DNA from: Bacteroidales bacterium
GTDB lineage: Bacteria > Bacteroidota > Bacteroidia > Bacteroidales > P3
Direction: 5' to 3'
NCBI GenBank assembly: GCA_004551865.1
Contig: SFPR01000032.1
Coordinates: forward strand, 1-31,255
DNA length: 31,255 bases
Below the pieces are notes generated by a model. The model was given only the letters and a program-made list of their open reading frames with translations, searched no databases and had not been told where the DNA came from. The position numbers were made by a program, and so were the translations under genes. Each line of letters opens with the position of its first letter. The stretch's first letter is position 1. Shown piece by piece: positions 24,336 to 31,255 of the stretch.

Positions 24336-24412
24336 AAAACGCCGTTTCGGTTCGACTAAAACGGCGTTTTATTTTTGTGAAACGGCGTTTTATTTGGCCA
24401 ATTCGCCGTTTT
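24336..24412. repeat. Cluster of four AAACGCCGTTT-type repeats between the S41 protease and SIMPL genes
   Basis: Copies lie at 24336-24347, 24358-24370, 24380-24391 and 24402-24412. The first two form a perfect 12-bp hairpin with an 11-base loop. The last two pair over eight bases. The 27 bases at 24361-24387 recur exactly in reverse complement at 18314-18340. The last copy runs into the stop codon of the protease gene (24411-24413). Confidence 0.85.
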
Positions 24413-26180
24413 ATTTTTGTGCTTTGAGAATTGAGTTGTATTTCTTGTTGTCTTTCAACACATCGATTGCCTCTTTCAGTTCTCTGTCATTTTCAAAGGT
24501 CGTCATATAATAGTACTTCACTCCGTACAGATTGCGGGCAATGAGTGCTTTTATGGTCGAAGCAATGTATTTGTCGGACTCTTTGTTGATTAAGTCGTTC
24601 TTTTTGTCCTCCTCTTTTGCCTTTTGCATTATCTCTTTGAGCATCTTATCGTCCGAAATGAGGCTTTCGGCATAGTCCGAATAGCTTTCGTAGCTTCTTG
24701 CAGTTGAATCTGACATTTCCTTTTTGAGATAGTCGCTCACCATAATGTTCACCCATTCTTTCTTTATGGCATTGCGGCTCACTCCCTCTTGCTCTGCATA
24801 CTTTTCAAACTCGCTCAAAACATTCATCTTCTCATATTCTTTCGAGAACTTGTCGTATGTGGGTGCTTTTTTCAAAAATTTTTCGCGGTTCTCTTCTGTC
24901 CAATTAAGTGCGAAGCTGTTAAACAAGCCCTTTGAACGCAGGTTAATCATGTAGTCTGAGGCTCTCATTGTATCAATCGGCACAAACACATCGGGCATAA
25001 TGCCGCCTCCGCCATACACAAGTCTGTTTCCTGATGTGAAACAACGAAGAGAGTCGGCAAAATGAACAGAATCGGCACTCAAAAGTTCACCATGAGAGAG
25101 ACGATTGTAGTAATCCATCTGATATTCCTCCACTCCTGCATCGTAAGGCTTCTGTATGCAACGACCGCTCGGAGTATAATAGCGGGAAGTGGTCAATCTG
25201 ATTTGCGAACCGTCATACATATCGAACGGTCTCTGCACCAAACCCTTTCCGAATGTCCTTCTGCCGACAATAACTCCCCTGTCCCAATCTTGAACAGCCC
25301 CCGAAAGGATTTCAGACGCCGAAGCCGAACTCTCATCTACCATTATCACAAGTCTGCCTTGCTCGAACAATCCCTTCTTTTGAGCTTTCAACTCCTGACG
25401 AGGAGACTTTGCTCCCTTAGTATAGACAATCAACTTGTCGCCACTGAGAAACTGGTCGCAAATATCAACAGCCACATTGAGGTATCCGCCACCATTGCCT
25501 CTCAAATCGAGAATAAGGCTCTGCATTCCCTCAGATTGCAATTCTGTTATTGCCTGTACCATTTCTTCATTTGAGCTTTGAGCAAAACGATTGAGGCGTA
25601 TGTAGCCTATTTCTTTGTCTATCATAAACCAAGTGTCGATGCTGTTAATCGGGATTTTGTCTCTCTTAATCTCAAAGACTATGGGAGTTTTGCTCTTGTC
25701 CCTTATCACGCTCACACTTACCTTTGTTCCCTTCTTGCCTCGAAGATGCTTGAACACCCAGTCGTTTTTTATTGTGTCGCCTGTTGCAGGCATATCATCA
25801 ACCTTTACAATCTTGTCGCCGGCAAGCACACCAACCTTTTCGGAAGGGCCTCCGCTTATCACATCTACAACATGTATTGTATCGTCAAGCAGTTGGAAGC
25901 TCACCCCAATGCCGTCAAAGTTTCCCACCAAAGGCTCGTTCATCTTTGCCACCTCATCTTTGTCAATAAAAACACTATGAGGGTCAAGCTCTTTGAGCAT
26001 TGCCTCTATGCCTTTCTCGCAAATCTTGTTCAAATCAGTCGTATCGACATAAAAATAGTCAATCATGCCGAGAGTTTGTGTCGCCTTGATATTCGACATC
26101 TTCAAAACATCTTCGTTACCCTTTTGTGCGAACAGCGAAAACGCCTGTATCGCAAACAGAAACAATATTACCTTCTTCAT
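24411..26180 (-). CDS. S41 family C-terminal processing protease (CtpA/Prc-like)
   Basis: The 589-residue protein begins with a signal peptide (MKKVILFLFAIQAFSLFAQ). A PDZ domain spans about residues 85-170 (GIGVSFQLLDD, AGDKIVKVDDM). The S41 catalytic domain follows, with LDLRGNGGG and the nucleophile Ser287 in DESSASASE, 25 residues before Lys312 in RRTFGKGLVQ, the spacing known for Ctp proteases. A long charged C-terminal region (about 400-589) is common in Bacteroidetes members. It acts in the periplasm on proteins, probably in turnover or maturation. I chose the ATG at 26180; a longer frame upstream reads through a duplicated segment. The stop codon lies in the intergenic repeat cluster. 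Confidence 0.93.
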   Translation of the reverse strand: MKKVILFLFAIQAFSLFAQKGNEDVLKMSNIKATQTLGMIDYFYVDTTDLNKICEKGIEAMLKELDPHSVFIDKDEVAKMNEPLVGNFDGIGVSFQLLDDTIHVVDVISGGPSEKVGVLAGDKIVKVDDMPATGDTIKNDWVFKHLRGKKGTKVSVSVIRDKSKTPIVFEIKRDKIPINSIDTWFMIDKEIGYIRLNRFAQSSNEEMVQAITELQSEGMQSLILDLRGNGGGYLNVAVDICDQFLSGDKLIVYTKGAKSPRQELKAQKKGLFEQGRLVIMVDESSASASEILSGAVQDWDRGVIVGRRTFGKGLVQRPFDMYDGSQIRLTTSRYYTPSGRCIQKPYDAGVEEYQMDYYNRLSHGELLSADSVHFADSLRCFTSGNRLVYGGGGIMPDVFVPIDTMRASDYMINLRSKGLFNSFALNWTEENREKFLKKAPTYDKFSKEYEKMNVLSEFEKYAEQEGVSRNAIKKEWVNIMVSDYLKKEMSDSTARSYESYSDYAESLISDDKMLKEIMQKAKEEDKKNDLINKESDKYIASTIKALIARNLYGVKYYYMTTFENDRELKEAIDVLKDNKKYNSILKAQK

Positions 26181-26218
26181 AACAAAACAATAAATGCTTT
26201 CATAACAAAACAATAAAT
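26176..26218. repeat. Tandem duplication covering the S41 protease start
   Basis: An identical 20-base segment occurs at 26176-26195 and 26199-26218, giving a period of 23 bp. Each copy contains the minus-strand ATG with its upstream ATTTATTGTTTTGTT leader. The inner copy gives the real start at 26180. Confidence 0.85.
26177..26203 (-). other. Eight-codon leader ORF overlapping the S41 protease start
   Basis: From the duplicated ATG at 26203 the minus strand reads MKAFIVLL and stops with TGA at 26179-26177, overlapping the protease ATG by four bases (ATGA). Whether it is translated is unknown; the arrangement would suit translational coupling or reinitiation. Confidence 0.35.
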
Positions 26219-26276
26219 ACGACGATAAAACGTTTGAAAATTCGAGATATTATTAAAAAGGAAAAATTACTGCATT

Positions 26277-28019
26277 ATGGATATTTACTTCTTGTTGATT
26301 TTACTCTCTCTTGCAGCCTGTGTAGTGGGGTTGTGGAAAATATTTGAAAAAGCAGGCGTGAGACCTTGGTATGCTATTGTTCCGTTCTACAGCTTGTGGG
26401 TGTGGGTAAAGATTATCGGCAAAAAATTCTGGTGGTTCATCTACTGCCTCATACCTTTTATCAACATATTCGTTGTGATGCTGATGATTGTCGAAACAGA
26501 CAAGTGTTTCAGGAAAAACTCTCTTTGGTATCAATTGCTCTCAATCATGTTTCCGTTTGTCTTTCTGCCGCTTCTCGGTTTCAGAAAGCAGGACACCTAC
26601 ACCAACCCGAAAGATTTGCCGCCCTATAAGATTTCGACGGCAAGAGACTGGGCAGATGCAATTTTGTTTGCGATTGTTGCAGCAACAGTAATCAAGACTT
26701 TCTGTTTTCAATCGTACAACATACCGACCTCATCAATGGAAAAATCACTTTTGGTTGGCGATTACCTCTTTGTTTCGCAGATGTCGTATGGTCCGAGAAT
26801 ACCAAACACACCATTGGCACTACCTCTTATGCACCACAGCATACCTTTAATCGGAACAAAAGCCTACGTCGATTGGATACAACTCGGATACCACAGACTG
26901 CCCGGCTTTGGCAAGGTCAAAAGAGGCGATGCCGTTGTGTTCAACTATCCCGACGGCGATACGGTTTCAACAGCCTATCAAAGCAACGTAAGCTACTATT
27001 CACTTGTCAGACAGTTTGGCTGGGAGGCGGTAAACTCCGACAAGAACCACTTTGGCGACATAATCGCAAGACCTGTCGATAAGAGAGAAAACTTCATCAA
27101 AAGATGTGTCGGACTGCCGGGAGAAACTCTCAAAATTGAGAACGGAGCGGTGTATATCAACGCTCAAAGGATTGAAGACCCCGAAAACCTTCAACTCACC
27201 CATCGAATAATCACCACAAACAACAATGCACTCAATGAAAAAGAGTTGCTCAACATAGGAGTATCAAAAGAAGACATGGCTACAATGTATGCCTATTGTT
27301 ACATAGACTTGAACACACAACAGATAAAAGCCATCAACGACAACCCATACGGCATAGAAGCAACACCATTGCACAAAGAAGGTTACAAATACTCTGCAAT
27401 TACAGACAACACCACAAAGCTACACTGCAAAGTGTTCTTCCACCCCGACTTACAGATGTATGACAAGAATGAATTTTTCCTCAAGATGGGCATAGACAGT
27501 GCAAGCGTTGCCAAAGCAGCCACATACGCCACCCTACCATTGTCAAAAGAAATAATCGAGAAGCTGAAAGACCTGCCATACGTCGAGAAGATTGAACTCG
27601 TTACAACGATGCAAGGCTTTGCCGACAACAACCTCTTCCCATACAAAGCCGATTATGATTGGAATGTTGACTTCTACGGACCTGTCAGGATACCACAAAA
27701 AGGCATGACAATCACCCTTAACGAAGAGAACCTTGCGTTCTATGAGCGGGCAATCACAGTATTTGAGGGCAACAAAATAGAAAGACAAGGCATCAACTAC
27801 TACATTAATGGCAAACTTGCGAGAGAGTACACCTTCAAGATGGACTACTACTGGATGCAAGGCGACAATCGCCACAACTCTGCAGACAGCCGCTACTGGG
27901 GCTTCGTACCCGAAGACCACATAGTCGGAAAAGCATCTTTCGTGTGGTGGTCTGTAAACAAAGACAGAAGCGGATTGAACAAAATAAGATGGAACAAACT
28001 GTTCCGTTTTGTCGAATAA
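26277..28019 (+). CDS. lepB: Signal peptidase I with N-terminal membrane domain and large insertion
   Basis: This inner-membrane serine protease removes signal peptides from exported proteins. The 580-residue protein has three extra hydrophobic segments in its first 100 residues (a DUF5684-like region), then a further one at about 127-143. The catalytic Ser153 is in IPTSSMEKSL, Lys275 in FIKRCVGLPGE, and the GDNR box is at 529-532 (QGDNRHNSADSRYWG). Between the Lys box and GDNR lie about 240 residues, far more than in E. coli LepB. The ATG at 26277 follows a GGAAAAAT-type leader. It diverges from the S41 protease gene and is followed by rprY 67 bp later. Confidence 0.92.
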   Translation: MDIYFLLILLSLAACVVGLWKIFEKAGVRPWYAIVPFYSLWVWVKIIGKKFWWFIYCLIPFINIFVVMLMIVETDKCFRKNSLWYQLLSIMFPFVFLPLLGFRKQDTYTNPKDLPPYKISTARDWADAILFAIVAATVIKTFCFQSYNIPTSSMEKSLLVGDYLFVSQMSYGPRIPNTPLALPLMHHSIPLIGTKAYVDWIQLGYHRLPGFGKVKRGDAVVFNYPDGDTVSTAYQSNVSYYSLVRQFGWEAVNSDKNHFGDIIARPVDKRENFIKRCVGLPGETLKIENGAVYINAQRIEDPENLQLTHRIITTNNNALNEKELLNIGVSKEDMATMYAYCYIDLNTQQIKAINDNPYGIEATPLHKEGYKYSAITDNTTKLHCKVFFHPDLQMYDKNEFFLKMGIDSASVAKAATYATLPLSKEIIEKLKDLPYVEKIELVTTMQGFADNNLFPYKADYDWNVDFYGPVRIPQKGMTITLNEENLAFYERAITVFEGNKIERQGINYYINGKLAREYTFKMDYYWMQGDNRHNSADSRYWGFVPEDHIVGKASFVWWSVNKDRSGLNKIRWNKLFRFVE

Positions 28020-28086
28020 TCATAAATCAGCACAATAAACTAAACCTTTAATAAGTTAGATTGTTAAATAGTAAAAACAAAATAAG

Positions 28087-28794
28087 ATGGTACAGATTAG
28101 AATTTTATTGGCAGAAGATGATATCAACCTCGGTCCAATCCTCAAGTCCTACTTGGAACAAAAAGGATATGCTTGCGTTTTGGCAAAGGACGGAGGAGCT
28201 GCCGTTGATGTATTTACCAAATACGATTTCACTCTATGTATCTTAGATATTACAATGCCGGTGAAGGACGGATTTGAAACAGCAATAGAGATACGTGAAA
28301 TCAAGAAAAATATTCCTATAATCTTTTTAACAGGACACACTCAGGAAGAAGACAAATTGAAAGCCTTCTCTTTGGGAGCAGACGACTACCTTACAAAGCC
28401 GTTCTCAATGGACGAGCTTTTGATGAGAATCAGTGCAGTTACAAGACGATTGAGATTGGGACAAGGTGAAGAAAGCATCTTTGAATTTTCAAACTTCGTT
28501 TTCGACTACAATCGCCAAGTAATAACTTACACTGTACCGGAAACAGGAGACAAAGAAAACATGAAGCTCACTTCAAAAGAGTCCGAGATTTTGAAAATAT
28601 TCTGCCAAGCTCCAAACCAAGTTGTTGACAGAAGCACAATTCTTCAAAAAGTATGGAAGAATGACACCTACTTCAACGCAAGAAGCATGGACGTTTATAT
28701 TACCAAATTGAGGAAATACCTAAGAAGAGACCCATACGTTGATATAGTAAACCAACACGGAGTAGGCTTCAAGTTGGCATTCGTTCCAAAATGA
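28087..28794 (+). CDS. rprY: OmpR-family response regulator, RprY-like
   Basis: The 235-residue protein has a receiver domain with the acidic pair Asp11-Asp12, phosphoacceptor Asp54 in CILDITMPVKDG, Thr82 and Lys104 in YLTKPFSMDEL. A winged-helix DNA-binding domain ends with YFNARSMDVYITKLRKYL and QHGVGFKL. It is very similar in layout and wording to Bacteroides RprY. No partner kinase is adjacent; the kinase at 20979-22481 is a possible but unproved partner. A short intergenic stretch separates it from lepB, and a strong terminator follows. Confidence 0.88.
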   Translation: MVQIRILLAEDDINLGPILKSYLEQKGYACVLAKDGGAAVDVFTKYDFTLCILDITMPVKDGFETAIEIREIKKNIPIIFLTGHTQEEDKLKAFSLGADDYLTKPFSMDELLMRISAVTRRLRLGQGEESIFEFSNFVFDYNRQVITYTVPETGDKENMKLTSKESEILKIFCQAPNQVVDRSTILQKVWKNDTYFNARSMDVYITKLRKYLRRDPYVDIVNQHGVGFKLAFVPK

Positions 28795-28842
28795 TAAAAC
28801 CACCTTTTAAGAAATAGTTCTGCATAAATTATAATATGACAA

Positions 28843-28873
28843 AAAGGGTTGCTCTCGTCGAGAGCAACCCTTT
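28843..28873. terminator. Bidirectional terminator between rprY and the repeat protein gene
   Basis: AAAGGGTTGCTCTC (28843-28856) pairs perfectly with GAGAGCAACCCTTT (28860-28873) around a GTC loop, with A-rich and T-rich flanks, between convergent genes. Confidence 0.9.
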
Positions 28874-28898
28874 GTTTATCCTACTCGGAATCTATCTG

Positions 28899-30050
28899 CT
28901 AATACATCACCATGATTGAGCCGATTTTTCGTTGTTTCATATCCGGGGTACGAACTCTGTGATAAACAACCATATATTTGTAAACACCCTGAGGTACATA
29001 CTCTCCTTTGTATTTGCCATTCCAACACTCATCAAAGTTCTTTGTCGAGAAGATAACGGCTCCATTTCTGTTGAGTATCACCAATTCTTCCATTATCACT
29101 TCTTCGTCTTCCGGATAGACGCAAAAACGATTATTTATTTCATCTTGCGGTGTAATGGCATTAGGAGCAAATATATCTTTGCGTTCTCTGTCCAGATACT
29201 CTAACCAAAGCACAACAATGCTGTCGCAACCATACTCTGTTGTGAGATATTGTACATAAGAACCTCGCTCATTTTCAAAAAAGCCATTGTCATTATAGAA
29301 TTGACCATATTCTATTTCTGCCTTTATGGTATCAGTATATATAGGAGCTACTTCAAGATTCAGTACTATCACACTATCACAACCCCATATAGATTGATAG
29401 TATGCTCTATAGGTTCCCGATTCTGATTCATGGAAATTCCTGTCGATATAGGTTTCTCCCTGACATATTCGGCGGTCTGTCTCTTGTTCGTATTTGGAGT
29501 GTACATTCAAATGAAGGTTTATCAAGCTGTCGCAACCTTTTTCGGTTTGTAAACGAATTTCATAAACTCCTTGTGTCGAATAAGTTCCTCCTGCAAATGA
29601 ATAAGTCTCATCTTCACAAATATCCGCTTCTATATCTTGGTTGTATATAGGATTTACTCTCAAATTCAAGACTACAGTACTATCGCAACCATTTATGGTT
29701 TGAAGGAACTGTTTGTAAATTCCGGTTCTGTCTGCATAAAATCCGTTCTGCTCGTACGGAATACCCTCACAAGTCTCTGCAATTATTGTATCCAAATAAG
29801 TTGGAAAAACAACCAAATCAAGCACCAATACACTATCACAGCCATGTGTGGTTTGAAGATTTTGGACATATATTCCTGTCGTTTCTGCCGAAAATCCGTC
29901 TCTTTGATACCTATCTCCTTGACAAATTTCCACATGTGTGGTATCTGTGAATGTTGGGTAAACAGTAAGGTTCAAAGTAAATGCTTTGAAGATGTTGAGT
30001 ATGATACCCTGCCTCTGATGTATTAAAACCAAACTGAGTATAGACTTCAT
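28899..30050 (-). CDS. C-terminal fragment of a T9SS-type repeat protein (frame-disrupted)
   Basis: The meaningful frame starts at 29980. The bases from 29981 to 30050 are an out-of-frame reading of the adjacent repeat, so the apparent start at 30050 is not genuine. Five diverged 50-51-residue repeats occupy 29193-29954, each with an E.C...Y...F(x)xxG.Y...L....GCDS..VL.L pattern. From about 29192 the gliding-motility/T9SS C-terminal domain follows (FAPNAITPQDEINNRF, LVILNRNGAVIF, WNGKYKGEYVPQGVYKYMV). With a signal peptide far upstream it would be a type IX-secreted surface protein. In the present sequence it is out of frame with the N-terminal part at 29911-31255, so as it stands it is a disrupted gene. 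Confidence 0.85.
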   Translation of the reverse strand: MKSILSLVLIHQRQGIILNIFKAFTLNLTVYPTFTDTTHVEICQGDRYQRDGFSAETTGIYVQNLQTTHGCDSVLVLDLVVFPTYLDTIIAETCEGIPYEQNGFYADRTGIYKQFLQTINGCDSTVVLNLRVNPIYNQDIEADICEDETYSFAGGTYSTQGVYEIRLQTEKGCDSLINLHLNVHSKYEQETDRRICQGETYIDRNFHESESGTYRAYYQSIWGCDSVIVLNLEVAPIYTDTIKAEIEYGQFYNDNGFFENERGSYVQYLTTEYGCDSIVVLWLEYLDRERKDIFAPNAITPQDEINNRFCVYPEDEEVIMEELVILNRNGAVIFSTKNFDECWNGKYKGEYVPQGVYKYMVVYHRVRTPDMKQRKIGSIMVMY

Positions 30051-31255
30051 TGTCGCATATCTCTGCCGTTATAGTATCATTGTAAGTCGGGTGAACAAGC
30101 AAATTGAGTGTAACAAGGCTGTCGCAACCATGTATGCTTTGAAGATGTTGAGTATATACCCCCTGCTCCGAAACATTAAAACCAAACTGAGTGTAGGTTT
30201 CGTTGTCGCATATCTCCGCTGTTATTGTATCATTGAATGTCGGGTGGACAAGCAAAGTAAGTGTAACGATACTATCACAACCATGTATGCTTTGAAGATG
30301 CTGAGTGTGATACCCTGCCTCTGATGTATTGAAACCAAATTGAGTATAAACTTCATTATCGCATATCTCCGCCGTTATTGTATCATTGTAAGTCGGGTGG
30401 ACAAGCAAATTAAGTGTAACAAGGCTATCGCAACCATATATACTTTGAAGAGTTTGTGTATGATACCCTGCCTCTGATGTGTTGAAACCAAATTGAGTGT
30501 AAACTTCGTTGTCGCATATCTCCGCAGCTATCGTGTCATTGTAGGTCGGGTGGACAAGCAAGTTAAGTGTAACGATACTATCGCAACCATATATACTTTG
30601 AAGAGTTTGTGTGTGATACCCTGCCTCTGATGTATTAAAACCAAACTGAGTGTAAACTTCGTTGTCGCATATATCCGCCGTTATTGTATCATTGTAAGTC
30701 GGGTGGACAAGCAAATTAAGTGTAACGATACTGTCGCAACCATGTATGCTTTGAAGATGTTGTGTATATACCCCCTGCTCCGAAACATTAAAACCAAACT
30801 GAGTGTAAACTTCGTTGTCGCATATCTCCGCCGTTATTGTATCATTGTAAGTCGGGTGGACAAGCAAATTAAGTGTAACGATACTATCACAACCATGTAT
30901 GCTTTGAAGATGTTGAGTATGATACCCTGCCTCTGATGTGTTGAAACCAAATTGAGTGTAGGTTTCGTTGTCGCATATCTCCGCCATTATTGTATCATTG
31001 TAAGTCGGGTGAACAAACAAATTGAGTGTAACAAGGCTATCACAACCATGTATGCTTTGAAGATGTTGAGTATATACCCCCTGCTCCGAAACATTGAAAC
31101 CAAATTGAGTATAAGTTTCGTTGTCGCATATCTCCGCCGTTATTGTATCATTGTAAGTCGGGTGGACAGTCAAATTAAGTATAACAGTACTATCGCAGCC
31201 ATGCATACTCTGCAACTGCCTTGTATGCTGCCCTGATTCTTGTGCAATAAATCCA
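29911..31255 (-). CDS. N-terminal part of the same repeat protein, open at the right window edge
   Basis: The frame is open through 31255, so the start and signal peptide lie outside the window. The TTG at 31215 is just a Leu codon inside a repeat (QLQSMHGCDS). The part seen is one partial unit plus eight near-identical 51-residue repeats beginning TYNDTITAEICDNE and ending GCDS.VTLNLLVHP. Each has two conserved cysteines, which could form a disulfide within the unit after export. Past base 29980 the frame reads nonsense (YFEPYCLPNIHRY...) to a stop at 29911, because of a 20-bp deletion. This product alone would lack the secretion domain. Confidence 0.85.
   Translation of the reverse strand, partial: GFIAQESGQHTRQLQSMHGCDSTVILNLTVHPTYNDTITAEICDNETYTQFGFNVSEQGVYTQHLQSIHGCDSLVTLNLFVHPTYNDTIMAEICDNETYTQFGFNTSEAGYHTQHLQSIHGCDSIVTLNLLVHPTYNDTITAEICDNEVYTQFGFNVSEQGVYTQHLQSIHGCDSIVTLNLLVHPTYNDTITADICDNEVYTQFGFNTSEAGYHTQTLQSIYGCDSIVTLNLLVHPTYNDTIAAEICDNEVYTQFGFNTSEAGYHTQTLQSIYGCDSLVTLNLLVHPTYNDTITAEICDNEVYTQFGFNTSEAGYHTQHLQSIHGCDSIVTLTLLVHPTFNDTITAEICDNETYTQFGFNVSEQGVYTQHLQSIHGCDSLVTLNLLVHPTYNDTITAEICDNEVYTQFGFNTSEAGYHTQHLQSIYFEPYCLPNIHRYHTCGNLSRR
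29955..31158 (-). repeat. Array of eight 153-bp coding repeats
   Basis: Units begin at 31158, 31005, 30852, 30699, 30546, 30393, 30240 and 30087 (minus strand). Seven are exactly 153 bp; the eighth (30087-29955) is 133 bp. Two protein variants alternate in a mosaic: a V type with FNVSEQGVYT and a T type with FNTSEAGYHT, in the order V, T, V, T, T, T, V, T. Confidence 0.95.

Noticed and set aside
24262..24510. Open frame on plus strand through the repeat cluster near the S41 protease
   Set aside because: It crosses the repeat cluster and the end of the protease gene in antisense and looks like non-coding translation.
20979..28794. Pairing of the histidine kinase with rprY as a two-component system
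   Set aside because: They are about 6 kb apart in separate operons with unrelated genes between; nothing in the sequence ties them together.
29955..31158. Regular repeats that could suggest a CRISPR array
   Set aside because: The period is 153 bp with no unique spacers, and the sequence is coding with conserved codons; it is a protein repeat.
30091..31236. Plus-strand open frames through the repeat region
   Set aside because: They are antisense shadows of the minus-strand repeat gene, themselves repeated with the same period.

Overview
The window looks like chromosomal DNA from a member of the phylum Bacteroidota, most likely order Bacteroidales. The evidence is the gene content: a DUF1599/DoxX pair, class III Fbp, an RprY-like regulator, a LepB with a Bacteroidetes-type N-terminus, and two large proteins ending in the gliding-motility/type IX secretion C-terminal domain. 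Several genes are preceded by the Bacteroidetes -7 element TAnnTTTG, and Shine-Dalgarno signals are weak. I see no rRNA, tRNA, insertion sequence, phage gene or CRISPR array. Most genes are housekeeping or cell-envelope genes.

Layout. (a) 1-1728, minus: a DUF1599 protein followed by a DoxX/MauE-type membrane protein. (b) 1767-3427, plus: folP overlapping cdaA (c-di-AMP synthase), closed by a bidirectional hairpin shared with fbp. (c) 3585-6495, minus: fbp, then a HigB/HigA-like toxin-antitoxin pair whose toxin start is unclear. (d) 6605-11228, plus: panD, a flippase-like membrane protein, rfaE2, an O-antigen-ligase-like protein and an FtsX-type permease, a mostly envelope-building run. (e) glyA (minus) and mutS2 (plus) diverge across a 303-bp spacer holding a cluster of inverted repeats. 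(f) 15446-18217, plus: a 923-residue surface protein. (g) fba, dapA and a small conserved protein on minus, diverging from a sensor histidine kinase and hemW on plus. (h) A SIMPL-domain protein and an S41 protease on minus, diverging from lepB and rprY on plus. (i) 28899-31255, minus: a huge tandem-repeat T9SS-type protein, interrupted by a frameshift and running off the right edge.

Three signals go beyond routine annotation. First, a short intergenic repeat family built on the core AAACGCCGTTT and its reverse complement occurs in four intergenic sites. It lies at gene ends, in one divergent promoter region, and across one stop codon. Second, eight near-identical 153-bp coding repeats end in one unit with an exact 20-bp deletion, which separates the array from its secretion domain. 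Third, a 23-bp-period duplication covers the start codon of the S41 protease and creates an 8-codon leader ORF that overlaps the true start. I did not find a clearly new multi-gene system. These repeat-driven features and a LepB with a large insertion are the parts most worth follow-up.
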